Assembly (NCBI GenBank): GCA_037951105.1 | Contig: JBAMJV010009384.1 | Span: forward strand, 33,049 to 97,048 | Direction of reading: 5' to 3' | DNA length: 64,000 nt | From: Echinarachnius parma | Taxonomy: Eukaryota; Echinodermata; Echinoidea; Clypeasteroida; Echinarachniidae | Shown: positions 13,301-28,300 of the stretch, piece by piece | Layout of the letters: the number at the start of each line of letters is the position of its first letter | Position numbering within the stretch: position 1 is the stretch's first letter | Notes under the pieces: model-generated | Database searches by the model: none | Told to the model about the DNA's origin: nothing | The model's input: only the letters and a program-made list of their open reading frames with translations | Made by a program: the position numbers and the translations under genes

Positions 13301-16300
13301 CAATGGTTTGAATCCAGAGATTTTGCAAACAAAATGATTGATTTGCTGTAGGCTGCTATTACTGCCATGTGGGCAAAAGGTTTATGAGGTGATGTCATTA
13401 CTTCTATGTATTACAGTCTAAATTTTGGCCCAGATTTGTTGGCATTCAGAGGCTATATAAACCGGTCAATCTAACTTTGGTCCGTCATGGCCTCTTATTA
13501 CTATCTTGTAGGGAAAATGAATGCGAGAGAAGTCCTTGAGATTTTGTTCAGTTTTAACTTTAGTAGGAGTAATCATTATTTTGATACATTATACTTCATT
13601 TATAGAGTATGTGCTCGCAGGCAAGAAACTCTCTAGGTCTAGTTTTCAGTGGTTATAAATTGAAGGGAATGTGTTCTGTTCTTTGAGCGCATTGAGCGAT
13701 TATTTAAAACATTTCTTACTTTTCAAATCTCCCTCCAGATGACATTTTGTTTCACGCAAAAAGTTAAAAGTATCCTATCAGTCCATTCCCAACATGGTCC
13801 GCATCATTTTGTTTCCCGCCAGTATCTGCTAGTACCTTCTGGATGTCAAATGAATAGGAAATAGAAGGAGAAATGTGACCGGCTATAGCAAAACCCGGCA
13901 CTTGTCGGTAAAAATAAAAATGTAGATTTTCATACCATTACAAAGGCCTCATCACAAGCTTTCATTAGATGCTTTGTTCTAACTAATTGATCAATAATTG
14001 GTGAAGATTATGATTGTTTCAATTTTACAACCATAGGTCTTTTACACACATTGTGTGAACTTAAAATGCCAATTTCTTCAAATCATGAATTACCGACAAG
14101 TGCCGGGTTTTGCTATAGCCGGTCACAAATGGGGCAGTGGGACTGCTACTTTACAATGTAGCGATAAATTGTTTATCTCTCGTCGTGATCTTTACAGCAA
14201 AGCCACTGCGATTGACAGACTATACGGCCCTGCATGGCTGGCATTCGGACACTCCTTCGCTGCGGAGGGAGAACATGATCAGGCGATGGCTGCATACTTC
14301 ACAGCATCAAGACTCATGAAAGGGTAGGTACAAATTTAAAGATATCCTCGAGGTGTTCAATGGTAGGAGAAAAGGTTTTTATCATGCTTCTTGCCCAACC
14401 ACCCTATAGTTTGATACAAGCCACGCCAAACCAATGCTTTGTAACGACAGGAAGATAAACAAGTCAATCATATAATCCTTTCCTATAGATGATGATGAAG
14501 ATGATGGTGGTGGTGGTGATGGTGACGATAATGACGATGATGATGATGATTATTGTTATGAGTTGATGATGATTGGAACTTCATAACCACCAAACTCTCC
14601 CGAGTTCCTCTCAAAAGATACACAAAAAGAATACACAAAACTGCCGAGATGTTGCTTTCAATGAAACCATGTTAAAAATCAACGTCGCGTGCCTATGGCA
14701 CGCTTAATTACATCAAAGCGGCTATGGGTCGCCGTCACACTTCCCTCCTTAAAGAGGGCATTTATACAGTAGAAATAAATGACCTCAACCTGCTCCTGGC
14801 ATTATAAGACAAATACGAAACTGAATGTATATAAACTAAGCCCTATGATTTCCACATTGTCAATAACTATATCATAAACTTTCAAACTTTCATCACAAAC
14901 AAATTTATACAATAGCCTACCGGCTTTGCCAAAGCATGCGATGGGTCACATTTTGCTCATTTCTAATTCTAAACAAATATCAAGATTCTAAACATGTACA
15001 GTAGTTGTAATCCTGTACCAATACCAAATATTATCTTTACCATGGATCACATGAGCCATTATATCACAATCATCCTTTCATAACAATTTAAAAACTTTCC
15101 AATTAAATCACTTCTTCGAAAGCCTACTTTTTTTTCTTTTCTTTTTTTTTAACACATGCCAACAAATTCCCAACGCTAACGCAAACGCGTTAGAAAACAC
15201 TAACGTTTTCATTTTTTCGTTAAACGCATTCCCAAAAATTTCTAACGCTAACGCAAACGCGTTAGAAAACGCGTTAGGAAACACTAACGTTAATGCTAGC
15301 GCGTTAGGGATTCCAGACACTGACATAACTACATTATTCATATCAATGTCAAAACTATATTTCTTACAACACAAAGTTTCTCTTGACTCATACTGTATGT
15401 ATCTCTCTTTTTCTGGTTTGGTTTTGTTTCACATACATGTATCTAAACTTAATATCATAATAAAAATGCATTTCTTTTCCAAAGCTTTCTAAAACTTTTC
15501 ACTGAGTAATCAATCATGCCAAGAATGTTTTGAGTATTAAACGTATGATTGACACAACATAGATCATAGTATATCAAAAACAACATACATAATGTACCGT
15601 CACTAGGTCCAACAAGGAACACCTGTAGGAAAAACATATACAATAGCGGTAAACTGTGTATGAAATAATTGCAGAATACATGCTTTTTTTTACAAAATGT
15701 GTAACAAATTCACTCTCAATGTCAACAATTAAACACATCATCATGTATTCTTGTTAATTATCAATTTTGGTATACTTTCTTAACTAAAATTTCAAGAGCA
15801 CGTTCTTCTCCTTTTTAAACAACAATGTTAACAGTCCAATGCAAGCTCAGTTCCATATTCACTGCGATTCAATGTGAATGAAATGTCTATTTGAGTTACT
15901 AAAAATTTCAAAGTTTGTCCATGTTGTTATTTCAGCGTCCAAATGTTTCCAAAACACACAAGTCCATTTTACTTTTAGTCACAATCAAAGGTGAGCAGAG
16001 GCCGCTACATGTATGTGGTCCTTTCCCCAAAAGTTCTGTCATCGTCGACCTCCGCGCTTCTTTCGCGGCCGACGTCTAGCACGCCGTTTCGCTCCAGTTC
16101 CAAACCCTGGTCGCCGAACAGCGGTAAGGGGAGGGACATCCCCCCACCACCCATCGAGAGGAGTCTCCTTCATACCGTGATCTTCGCCAACAGCGGAGTG
16201 CGCCGCCTCAGCAGCAAGGGCCCTCTTTTCCTGGAAGACAGGCTGAACATGCCTGCCATCAGACACCTCACCAGGTACCTCCAGATCATCTGCTTCAGCA

Positions 16301-19300
16301 CAGTCCCTGGGCAGAGAGGTCTCCTGCATGCGATGATACTCACGTCGCCGATTCCCACGTCACCGCCTAGCCTGCTCGCCATCGGAGGACCGGTCTGCGA
16401 CACCCGAAGACACCATCTCGTCCTGGGTTGTCATCAGCTGCCCGACGTCATCATGGTTGCTGTTCAACACCGTCGCCCCAACCTTCATCCCTCTAGCATA
16501 GCGAAGACTTCCCTCCATATCAGCACCGGGATCTCCAAGACCACCTGAACCAACCATCACCTGATCTCCAGCGATGTCATTCCCGACAATCAATGACACG
16601 CCTGGAATGGGCAGTTTCTCCACTACCCCAAGAGTAACAGGCCCAGAAATGATGTTCAAACCCACATCCACGCTGTGCAATGGCACACTCAAAATGTTGC
16701 CGCCAATGCCCTGAAGAATCGCACTAGAGCCAGTAGCTGAAGCATCACTGAAAGGCAACACATCTGCAACAATCAACGACTGGGAAGCTCCAGTGTCCCT
16801 GAACGCCTTGACCTTGCGAGCCTCATCACTCTGCAACAAACACACATACCCTGTTGAAATGAAAGGCCCATACTGATTTTGAAGTTCAACAGGTTCAGCA
16901 GACAAGACTACACTTTCACCATGCACCTTCACCTGTGTAACACCAACACTCCTAACTAGACCATTAGGAAACGTCTTTGTGTGTGTGTTCTTTTCATCTG
17001 TGTTTGTGTGTGTGTTCTTTCTGTCTGTGTTATTTCCCTGTGAATCTGGACAATTAGTCTGTATGTGACCTTGTACACCACAATGAAAACAAGTCAACAT
17101 TTTCCATGACCTACGTGACTGTTTAGGACTCTCTTCACTGTTAGACTCACCCAATCTTACACCATCTGTTTCATCCCTACTACCACCCATCTGACGTCGA
17201 TATCGATCACCTTGTGGTACAGACCTATCCATGACCCTATGAGTGAGGACAAAATCATCAGCCATCGTTGCAGCCTGTGACAACCGTGTCACCTGGTGTT
17301 CTTCGAGATGCATGCGCACTTCAGCTGGCAACGTTCGCTTGAATTCCTCGAGCAGCACAAGCTCACGCAATGCATCAAAGTCATGAACGCCAACCGATTG
17401 TGACCACCTATCAAACAGACCAGACTTCACATTCGCATACTCCCGATAAGTTTGAGAATCCTCTTTTCTCACATTCCGAAATCTTTGACGGTAGGCTTCC
17501 GGCACGAGCTCATATGCACGAAGTACTGCTTGCTTCACCGATACATAGTCGCCAGCCTCCTCCAACGAGAGCGCAGCATAGGCATCACGCGCTTTACCTT
17601 TCAACTGCGACTGCAGCAAATGCGGCCATTTTGACACTGGCCATTCCATGCTCTCGGCCACCTGCTCGAAATGACGGAAATACCTATCAACATCATCCTC
17701 CTCGAATACAGGAACCATACGAACATGCTTTGTAACATCAAAATAGGCTGCTTTTTGACGAGACTGCTCATGCTCTCTCTCCCATTCACTCTTAGACCTC
17801 GCAAGAGAAACCTTTTCACGTTCCAAATCTAGTTTTGCCTTTTCAACCTCCAACTCCTTCAACTTAACCTCCACACTCTCACTTTCTTGAGTGAAATTGA
17901 CCCTAGCAGAAATGCTACGCAACGCCTGGGCAGGCAAAATCTCCTCCTGTACCAAGTACTCTACTGTATGATTCAGAATTTCCATTTTCCTCATGCCGCT
18001 ATGCACCCCCTCAACCTCATAATGACTTACTACCTCCAGCAAATCTACCTTCCTGCACAAAAGCAGGTCTTCCACCCTGGGAAACGTCACAAATGTCCCA
18101 ATATCGAACGCCATAGTAACAACTCAGTGGCTCGCACTCACACTGTCAAACAAAATGCTCCTAATTCAACACTAGAATCCCTGGCACTTTATCCCCCACA
18201 GTGCAACCCGTATACAATTAAACCAAGTATACACAAACTCACTAAGCACGTATATACACACACTGCACGGGCAAATCCACCGTCACAGCGACCCACAACA
18301 ATCGGCGCACGCACAACCGATAACTGTATACACCGTATGAGTACGGCGGGATATATTAACAGGCAAAATCAATTCAAACACACATCACAAATAATCAGCA
18401 ATTACTACCTAAACTTGCAGAAACACTACAAATTCTTCCGGCTACCAGCCCCCATGTTATGAGTTGATGATGATTGGAACTTCATAACCACCAAACTCTC
18501 CCGAGTTCCTCTCAAAAGATACACAAAAAGAATACACAAAACTGCCGAGATGTTGCTTTCAATGAAACCATGTTAAAAATCAACGTCGCGTGCGTATGGC
18601 ACGCTTAATTACATCAAAGCGGCTATGGGTCGCCGTCACATTATGAAGATGATGATTATGAAGATGATGATGATGAAAATGATGATGATGACGACAATGA
18701 TGTTAAAAGTCACGCTTTCTTTGCTAGTTAGTTTCCCCAATGTTTGTTTCTGTCTGAAAGCAATGTGCAATTTCTTTACACTGTAGATGCCATCTGCCCT
18801 TGCTGTACGTTGGGCTAGAGTATGGACTGACCAAGAACTTCAAGCTTGCAGACAAGTTCTTCAGCCAAGCGCTAGGCATCGCCAACAATGATCCCTTTGT
18901 GCTTCATGAAATGGGTGTGGTCTCATTTCACAATGGCGAGTGAGTACATTTCTTTTAAATTGTATATGTCTGCATGTCGATTTGTTAATATTTATTCAGA
19001 GCTATATATGCAAAATATGTTTTTCAAAAATGAGAAATGTGATTGTCAATATTTGATATTGCAAGCTATTGTGTGTGTCACATCCCCCACGTTTATACTA
19101 ACATTGTGTTTTTGCTTTCAAATATATATTTGTTTACTCTGCATCAGTATGGTTTCTTCTTGACGGTTCGTTTTAATATCTTTTTTGTAATTTTCAGCAT
19201 GATATCTCAACTACTCCACTGAAAATATTTATTACTGATTCACAGATGTGGATGCATTTTAGTCAAATGTATCATGGATATGTCCATGTTTTTCTCAGTT

Positions 19301-22300
19301 GTATGGACAAAAACAGATGCTTGAGGGGGGACAAATGTGTGGGGCTTGACTTTACTGGTGGCTCGTGTGCTTAAGGCCACTGGAACTTCTAGTGGCCCAA
19401 CTGGCTACTAGCAATTCAAATATGATGGCCATAATGATGTTGATCAAATTCATGCAACATTTTAGCCACCTGGGGGTGTATTCTAAAAACGGTTTAAAGC
19501 TAAAAATCTATTGTATCTACGTCACTAAAATATTTTTAGCCAAATCGGTATTCTAAAACTGTACTTAAGGAATAGCGATTTGCTAAAATATATTTCAGTG
19601 ACGTAGATATGGCGTAGATACAATAAATTTTAACTTTAAATCATTTTCAGAGTACACCCCCAAGAGATTCATTTGGTTTTCTGACACTCATGCTTATAAA
19701 CTTAAATTTAAAAATTGTAAACAGTTGGGATACGGCAGCCACACATTTCAGCGAGGCGTTGACCATCGTACAGAGCATCAGCAACCAGACGCTGACCGAC
19801 AAATGGGAACCTCTGCTCAACAACATGGGCCATGTCTACAGGAAACTCAAGTAAGTAGAGGATATTTTCATAAACGATATAAATTTTGGGTCTATTTTGG
19901 TGTTTGGTGGCCTGATTGGCCAAATACCATTTCTTTTACCCTCAGTGCATGGAAGGACGGCTGGCAGCAGACCTCTCGACCCCCCCCCCCCCCCCAATTC
20001 ACAGTGACCCCCAAAGCAAAGCTGCCACTAGGTAAGGTTGGGTCACTCTCAACAGGCTCTGCACAGGAGTTGGCAGATTCAATGCCAACACCGCTTGGGG
20101 CTTAGACCTTCCTCAGCCTGCACATGTGGCTCACCCGAGCAAACTGCCACTCACATCATCTACGAGTGCTCCATCCTTCGCCCACTTAACAATCCAAACC
20201 CAAACTTAAACAACTTTGACCCGATACAATCCACTGGCTGCAAAACTTGCACAATATTGTGTAGAAGCTGTGCTGCCTCATATGAAAGAAGAAGTAGAAG
20301 ATCTCTTTTCATCTGCAGAAGAGAAATAAAATTACTTTCATCTATAACTTCTCTAAAAGTGAATGTAAATAACATATATTTTATAAGAAAATATACCACA
20401 CATTTTCGACACCGTTGCTCATCAGATGGTTGGCTTGGTTGTACACTGTTTCAGAGGAAAAGGGCGAATCATCACAGATGTGATTTGCATGAAACTTTTT
20501 TTTGGTCTAAATATGGGAAGAAGACCTATGAATTACTGTACATGGGTTGAATTTGTATTGTATCAGACAAAGGGGACTTGCGGACATTAATGATGGATAG
20601 GGTTTCATGGCGTTGCATTGTGGATTCGTTCTTGGTTTATACAGTTGGCTTGCGATAGCACAGTGTGAGAAGGGAGGGTTGGAGAGTCTTGAGAAGGACT
20701 GTTGGTATTCTTTCTTGGGAAGTCCTAAAAAGGACTGTTGTTGTTATATTTTCTTGAGCTTGTAGTTCTAAAAAGAACTGCAGCAACGGTTTGAGTTATA
20801 GTAAGGAGAGGATGGGTAATAGGAGGGGCTTGATGTTTGTTATTCTTTCTTGAGCTTGTAGTTCTAAAAAGAACTACAGTACCGGTATGAGTTATGGTAA
20901 GGGGAGGATGGGTAGAATGAGGGGCTTGATGTTTGTTATTCTTTCTTGAGCTTGTAGTTTTAAAAAGAACTACAGTACCGTTATGAGTTATGGTAAGGTG
21001 AGGATGGGTGGTAGGACGGACTTGACGTTTCAAACAAATTGACTGTCCGTCAGTGTCCGGAGTAAATTTGCAATGCAGAAGGAGTGTTACCCTGTCCATC
21101 CATCAGCTGACCATAACCTTTGTCTGCACTATGCCTGCCCCACCCACTCACCAAAACTCATAATTGTGGTTAACAAAATAGACAATCGAAATCGCAAATA
21201 ATCGTGTCATTTCTAAAAAGTTAATAAATTGTCAAAAATCCACATAATTTATTTAGAACTCTAGCATTCTCACATACCTCATTGTATTTGTATTACCAAT
21301 AGAAATATGGCACAGGTTTAGGTTTTTTCAAATTTCTCTTTAATTAAAAAGATATGTATGATTGAAGTGTAACGATTCATAATTCTCTATTGGGAAAATT
21401 TTGTGTACTAAGTGTAGAGACACTGATTTTCCGTTTCAAAAAAAGGCCTTTTCCATTTCAGAAAATCTGGGATTCCGTTTCAACCTGCCTGAAAAACGGA
21501 AATTCCGTTTTGCCATAGACTTTGTACATGTGAAAAACTGCAAATTCCGTTTACATAGAACTTCATACAAAATTCAATGAGTAGGGTGCAAATCATTTTT
21601 ATTATGACATGGTAGATAATTGATTTTCAGAAATCATGATTTTCACCCACAAATCATCAAAATTTGGGGGAATGTGTCATGCCTGATATCATTTTTTTTT
21701 TCCGTTTTCCGTTTCAAATGGTCAATTCCGCGATTTCCGTCCGTTTTCTGCAATCACGGAAAATCAGTGTCTCTATAAGTGTACTAAGTCAGTGCAATGA
21801 GTTAGTGAATATCAATTTGCATTCTTGCTCATTACTCTTGTCATATGATACTCATTTACCATGGATTTTTCACACAACACTCAGTGAACATATCAGATCA
21901 CAGAAATACACATTTTTATAAACCCCTCGTCAGTTTTTGCATATGTCAACAATGTCAATACCATTAATTTTTTGGCAGCTAAAAAGTTTGACAACATTTT
22001 TGTTTTGCTTGTCACATGAAAACCTGTGCCCACCACCACTTGAATTTGCAAGAAAATGACAGTAATTCTTCTTTCAAAACTTTAAAATAATTTTTTTATT
22101 TTGTATGAAATGTTTGATTAAAAACATGCTAAATTAGTGTACAATATAAGACTTTGGAACAAAAATTGTTGGATGAATAAATTTAATGCAATTGTTGGAA
22201 AATATTATGACTATCATTATTGTTATTCTATTGTGTTGCCTTTGTTTTCAAGCCATTCAGGCCAATAAAATGTCACACATGTGTGTTTTCATGATTTCAC

Positions 22301-25300
22301 TTGCTCGAACGGGCCAGTAGAAAACATTTAGTGTAGAGGCCAGGCCCCATAATTCATAAAAGCCGCTAGCTTAGTTGCATGCTAAGTCTTATTTTGTTTG
22401 GCGTGGCTAAGAATTAAACACTTGCTCTTTTATTTGCTAGCTAGGTTTAAGTGAGTGGGTATGTCAAGGTTACCCAGCTAACCCTAGTTGGGGACTAGGA
22501 AAACTGTTGCTCACTAACTATCATTTGAAATACACTTAGTCTGGAACTAAGCTAGTGGCATTTTATGAATATGGGCCCTGATTTATACATTTCAGGGGGG
22601 TGTTTCACAAAGATCCTAAGTTGAACTTAACTCTAAGTTGGACTTAGTAAAGTTATGGAAAGTCGTTAGTTTTTATGAAACAATTTTGTAAAATTTATTT
22701 TAAAAGACCTAAAATGTTGTTTCAAATTACGAAAAATGTTCTATTATCAAGGAGATTTCATGAATGATCTTCATGTAAAATTTATGAAAGTCTAAAATAC
22801 TTGCATTTTTGCATTTGAATATATTTTATTCCAAGGCTACAAATGGCTTTCCATAATATTTAAGTCCAACTTAGTGCTAAGTTCAACTTAGGATCTTTGT
22901 GAAACACCCCCCAGGTTCTTTATATCATACACTGCATGTTTGTTGTCCTAAGTTTGCTGGCCAATGCTCATAGAAAAAAAAACATTGATGTTGGAAAAGC
23001 ATTCTACATCCATATTCTCTCTCCCTTGCCTTAATATTTCAACACTCATAAAATGAAAAGCAAACAGACTTTTGATTTCTATTCAGAACCTCATATTTAT
23101 TAATGTACCCTTCGAATATACATTTTTAAAATTTGTTTTAATTTTATTGAAGTTACTTTCTTCCAAAAAAAAATATTTGAAGAAATAACTCACATTCTCC
23201 AAACTTAATATTGAGTTAAAAGTACATCTTCTTTATAGCGCTCTTTAATGGCAATCACATAACACTTATTCAGTACAAAACCTGTACAAAACCCAAATCT
23301 AGAACATCCAGGCACTTGTATTTTGTAAGAAGACGTTGATTATATCAATTGGAAGAGATTGAATATGCACAAATTTATATAAGAGCAACATTTCAGAAGA
23401 TATTGAATAATAATAATAGTAATAATAATAATGATAATTATAATAATAATGATAATGACAATAATAATAAAAAAATAATGATAATAATGATAATAATAAT
23501 AATAATATTAATATATATATTATGCTATAGCCCACAATAATCACTAGGGCTCTCTATGTGCTTTACAAACAAATAATGCAACTTAAATTTAAACAAAATA
23601 CCATGTACATCAAAATAATACAATTTAGACAAAACAAAATACAATGCGGCATATTTAAATAAAAGAAAGATAAGTCTTAAGGATTTCACAAAGCAATTTG
23701 TACTTGAATATATATTTTTATGAGAAGAGCATTTCATAAGAGATTAAACAAATATCAGAGAAGATCAAATATAACATTATATATACATATTTGGTTTAGA
23801 GGTAACTTGATAGCATTTCTGAAATAATAGTTCATCCTGACAAAAGAAAATAACGCAGATGTTAATCACACTTTAGTTTGAATGATAACATTAAATCCTC
23901 AATGGTACAAATAAATACCTCATACATTTAACTAGCAAGCGAAATGCAAATACTTGTATTCAGCACAGATATACATTTGTAAGTAACATTAAATTACATA
24001 ATACTTGCAAATGAAATGCAAATACATGTATTCAGCACAGATGTAAGTAGCATTAAATTGCATAATACTTGCAAATGAAATGCAAATACATGTATTCAGC
24101 ACAGATGTAAGTAGCATTAAATTGCATAATACTTGCAAATGAAATGCAAATACATGTATTCAGCACAGATGTAAGTAGCATTAAATTGCATAATACTTGC
24201 AAATGAAATGCAAATACATGTATTCAGCACAGATGTAAGTAGCATTAAATTGCATAATACTTGCAAATGAAATGCAAATACATGTATTCACAGATGTAAG
24301 TAACATTAAATTGCATAATACTTGCAAATGAAATGCAAATACATGTATTCAGCACAGATGTAAGTAACATTAAATTGCATAATACTTGCAAATGAAATGC
24401 AAATACATGTATTCAGCACAGATGTAAGTAACATTAAATTGCATAATACTTGCAAATGAAAGGCAAATACATGTATTCAGCACAGATATAAGTAACATTA
24501 AATTGCATAATACTTGCAAATGAAATGCAAATACATGTATTCAGCACAGATGTAAGTAACATTAAATTGCATAATACTTGCAAATGAAATGCAAATACAT
24601 GTATTCAGCACAGATATAAGTAACACTAAATTGCATAATACTTGCAAATGAAATGCAAGTTTTTGCACAGATAAATATATTGCATCAGATTGCAGAATAC
24701 AAAATAATGCACTTTTGCAAAAGAATGCCATTATGTAGCACAAACACAAATAGCATTTACAAATTATTTCCTTGCATACAAACTCCCACTAGCAAAAGCA
24801 ATACTATAAACTACACATGGTGTTTAATGTAAAATAAAAAGCAATTTAAGCTGATTCAATTTTTCATTGGGTACCTTACAATACCAGGGGGACTTTGATT
24901 ACTTACGCATAAAATAATAAAAGGCATTGTCAATCACATATTTTTCATTTTTGTCTTTGTTTGCATGTAAGCAACAAAATAACAATCAATATGGTAAATG
25001 GTTTAATAAACCTGTTGGAAGACAATTTGATATAGTGTCACACAAATTCTACTTTATCAACACACATTTTAAAGATATCTCAGACCAAAAACAAAAATAT
25101 TTTCCCTTCCTGCCAGTACATATGAGTGATGCGAGTATACAACCCATTTACGTTTAGTCATATATTTCCTCTCAAGTTGAAAATAAAATAATCAATTTTT
25201 GATACCACTGTTTCCTACTTAAAATTGCCCACTAGAGCAGTGGACTGGAGCTCTTAGTGGTGGTCTGGGTGGCAATGACCACACAAAATTTAATTTGGCC

Positions 25301-28300
25301 ACTAGAAACTTGTATTGGCCACCAAAGAAGTAAGATCTACAGAGGGAGCCCTTTAGAGACTGCCACATTTTAAAAACTGTCCATACTCAAATAACGTTGA
25401 AGCAGACCCGACAAAAGCAGGCTATACATAACCGATGTTGTTGCATCCACTACTATGTCAGCAGAGGAAAAAATGAAATATATATATTTTTTTTTTTTGG
25501 GGGGGGGGGGGGCTAATTTTCAAGCTTGCATGCTTGAAAACAGCACTCTAAAGTTTGTTTTGCACTGCAATCTCTGCACATTTTCCAGGGCTCCTGCATG
25601 ATTTTCGTGGGGCTATTTCTGGCAGTTTGGGGGCTAAGTCGCCCTGAGCCCCGATGGTTTTTTTTCACTGTATGTCAGGAGTTTTGAACCAGTTCTTTGA
25701 TGAGTCAGCCGTCATTTGAACAAGGAATGTTTAAATACATGGCAACCTTCATTGGGCAGTAAAAGCAGAGAACAGTGGTAACAAAAAATACATTGTTTTC
25801 ATTATTAGGGATACAGGAGAGGAAATACACAACTAGGAATGAAAAGATCTACATGCGTGCTCTCATCAGCGTCAGTAAGACCAAAAACAAGCATTTAGCT
25901 TTCCTTTCAGACTTGATATGTACATGTAACATACAGTATATTTGGCAAATGATTTGGCAACATTAAAGGTTCCCTGAAATTCAAATGCAAGTTGCCTTCA
26001 AACTAGTGTATACATCAACTATTTGTTAACTATTTGACCTGCATTATGTTTTGTATATATTTTAACATTTAAGCAATTATTTTCTCCAGTTTGCTATGCC
26101 CCACCTCTAAAAAAAAACTCTCCAGAGAAAAAAATGCCCCAGTGACATCATCTGTCAATCAATACTCAACTACTGAAAAGATGAACAATACAGGGTGGAA
26201 TGCAACTTCTCCCAATGTGAGGGCTCGCTCACAATAGCATCACATGTTTGAATACTGTTCTAACCAATGTACACTTTCAATTTCAATAGCATTAGCAGTT
26301 ACTATGTCAGATAAGCTCAACCATGATTAGGACAAGAAAGGCACTGATAAGCTATTGTATTGTCTTTTGTGCATCTCTGGTTAGCTGACCAATGGTTGAC
26401 ATGTGATGTCACTGGGGGATTTTTCCTCTTGAGAGGTTTCTTTTGTAGAGATGGGGCCATGGCAAACTGAAGAAAATAATTGCTAAAATGTTTTAAAATA
26501 TACAAAACATATTATGTAGGTCAAATAGTTAACAAATAGTTGAATGTATTACACTAATACATAATAGTTGAAGGCAACTTGCATTGGAATTTCAGGGAAC
26601 CCTTAAGATAAGACTGGATACGGTAAATACATTTGTGGTAATACTGGAAATCAAAATTAAAGTGATCCATTAACTTTGTCAAACTCAACCAAAATTATTT
26701 GGAGCTTTCACACTTCTCTTTTACCTTGTTGTTTGGCTTATGTTAACAGAAGAATGAAATGAGTTTTTATTTTTCAAATGTTTCCCTAGTTTTTTTGATA
26801 TTTATGATTGAATGATTTTCAGTTGTAGTCAAAATCGACAGGCAGTAGGTGACCAAATCTGACATCAATTTTCACCCTTCTGAATAGGTACACAGCGTCT
26901 TTCTTTTCATGAAAATATCACACATCATTCAGAAGAACCTTACAATGATATTGGTACATGATAGAACTATCCAATATCACTTAATTTGAAAAATTGTATA
27001 AAGTTAATGGATCACTTTAAAATAAATACTAGGCAAGTATAATACTAATTTTACTTAGTCCAACAATCATCTTCACATATCCAGTGTAATACTGCATTAA
27101 GGGAACATCATTTTTCGCTGGGCCACTGATAATGCAATTTAAATTGACCTTATTTACAGAAAATATGGATAATGCTAAAGTTTAGAATGTAACAAAACAA
27201 AAATCACAAAATAAGATAAGAACATGGAAGACAGCATTTCTTGGACCAAAACAAATACAAAAAAAAAGAGGAAATAAAATAGGCAAAATATCAGTTATAT
27301 TACCAGATTACTGCAGTACCTTTCCCTCAATGAATGCACTTCTAGTGCTAACAAACATTGGACACAAATATGGAAGGTCAATTACTGTGGCGAACATAGT
27401 TACCAAACCCTGTTACTGAAAAGCACATCAAGAGGGAACATAACATTTAGTCTTCAGAAAACAGAATTTGTGATTCAAAATAAAACATGCAATTTGTGGC
27501 TTTAGTGATGAAACAAAAAATGACCCCAGCAAGTTTGTTTTATTTTGTATAATTAATGACATATTGCTACAAGTATCCATTGTCCATTATTCCAAACGTG
27601 TTTTGCACATATATCAATTATTTATAACAAAGAAATTACCCTTCTCTTACTAAACCCTTTCCCTTCGAGATTCTGAAAAACTCATAGACTGCGTACATGA
27701 GTTAGTCAAGGGGTTAATGGATTTTATGTGCAAAACATCAATATCTGAACATTTGGCATCACAAAGACCTACAAAATGGTTTGCAGAACACAATTGATCA
27801 AAATTTCAATTTCTTACTCTCTCCCATCAAATGTAACTCCCCATCAAATTGCATCTATGCACCGACTTCTTAACACCATTACATAACATTTATCAAGCTC
27901 TAGCACTAAGTTGTCACATCTGAGCACCTTATTTTATACATACATGTACATGTACATGTACATACATACATACATACATACATATCTTATACATAAAACT
28001 AAAAACATAATGTTAGAAAAAATACTTTTTAGATATAAAACTTGCATATTTAATAGTACAAAAGTACAAATTTGCATCCATCAGAGAAAAAAAATAGTTT
28101 TAATCAAAAAGATTTGCATGATGGAGAAAATCATCAAGTCATGCAATGGACACACATTCACTCAGATGTGACCTGTTGCACCAAAATACCACCAACAATA
28201 ACCAGCAAGTGCAAAGCTGAGAAAATTTGAAAAATAGTTTCACTGTATCACACGAGCAGTATTTATCTCATTCCTGGGTTTCTTGCCCTTTTTGTTATCC

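Larger units (their letters stand above)
14554..18640 (-). mobile_element. Compact LTR retrotransposon carrying only Gag-protease
   Basis: Direct 186-bp LTRs at 14554-14739 and 18455-18640 differ at one position. They begin TGTGACGG and end CATAACA on the minus strand. TTAT flanks both sides (4-bp target duplication, 14550-14553 and 18641-18644). A purine tract (complement of 14740-14750) abuts the 3' LTR, and TGGGGGCTGG after the 5' LTR is a plausible tRNA primer site. The interior encodes one Gag-protease frame; no reverse transcriptase or integrase is visible, so it must depend on proteins from another element. Ty3/gypsy-like by Gag type and target length. Confidence 0.93.

Noticed and set aside
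13886-14126. Inverted repeat as a hairpin terminator or microRNA gene
   Set aside because: The arms are the ends of a MITE with a second copy at 60948-61262; there is no sign of a microRNA-type stem loop.
15991-16548. 185-residue plus-strand frame
   Set aside because: Its part from 16360 on is antisense to the Gag-protease frame and the rest lies opposite another minus-strand frame; it has no recognisable motif of its own.
23940-24660. Regular repeats resembling a CRISPR array
   Set aside because: Units abut without unique spacers and the host is an animal; this is a minisatellite.
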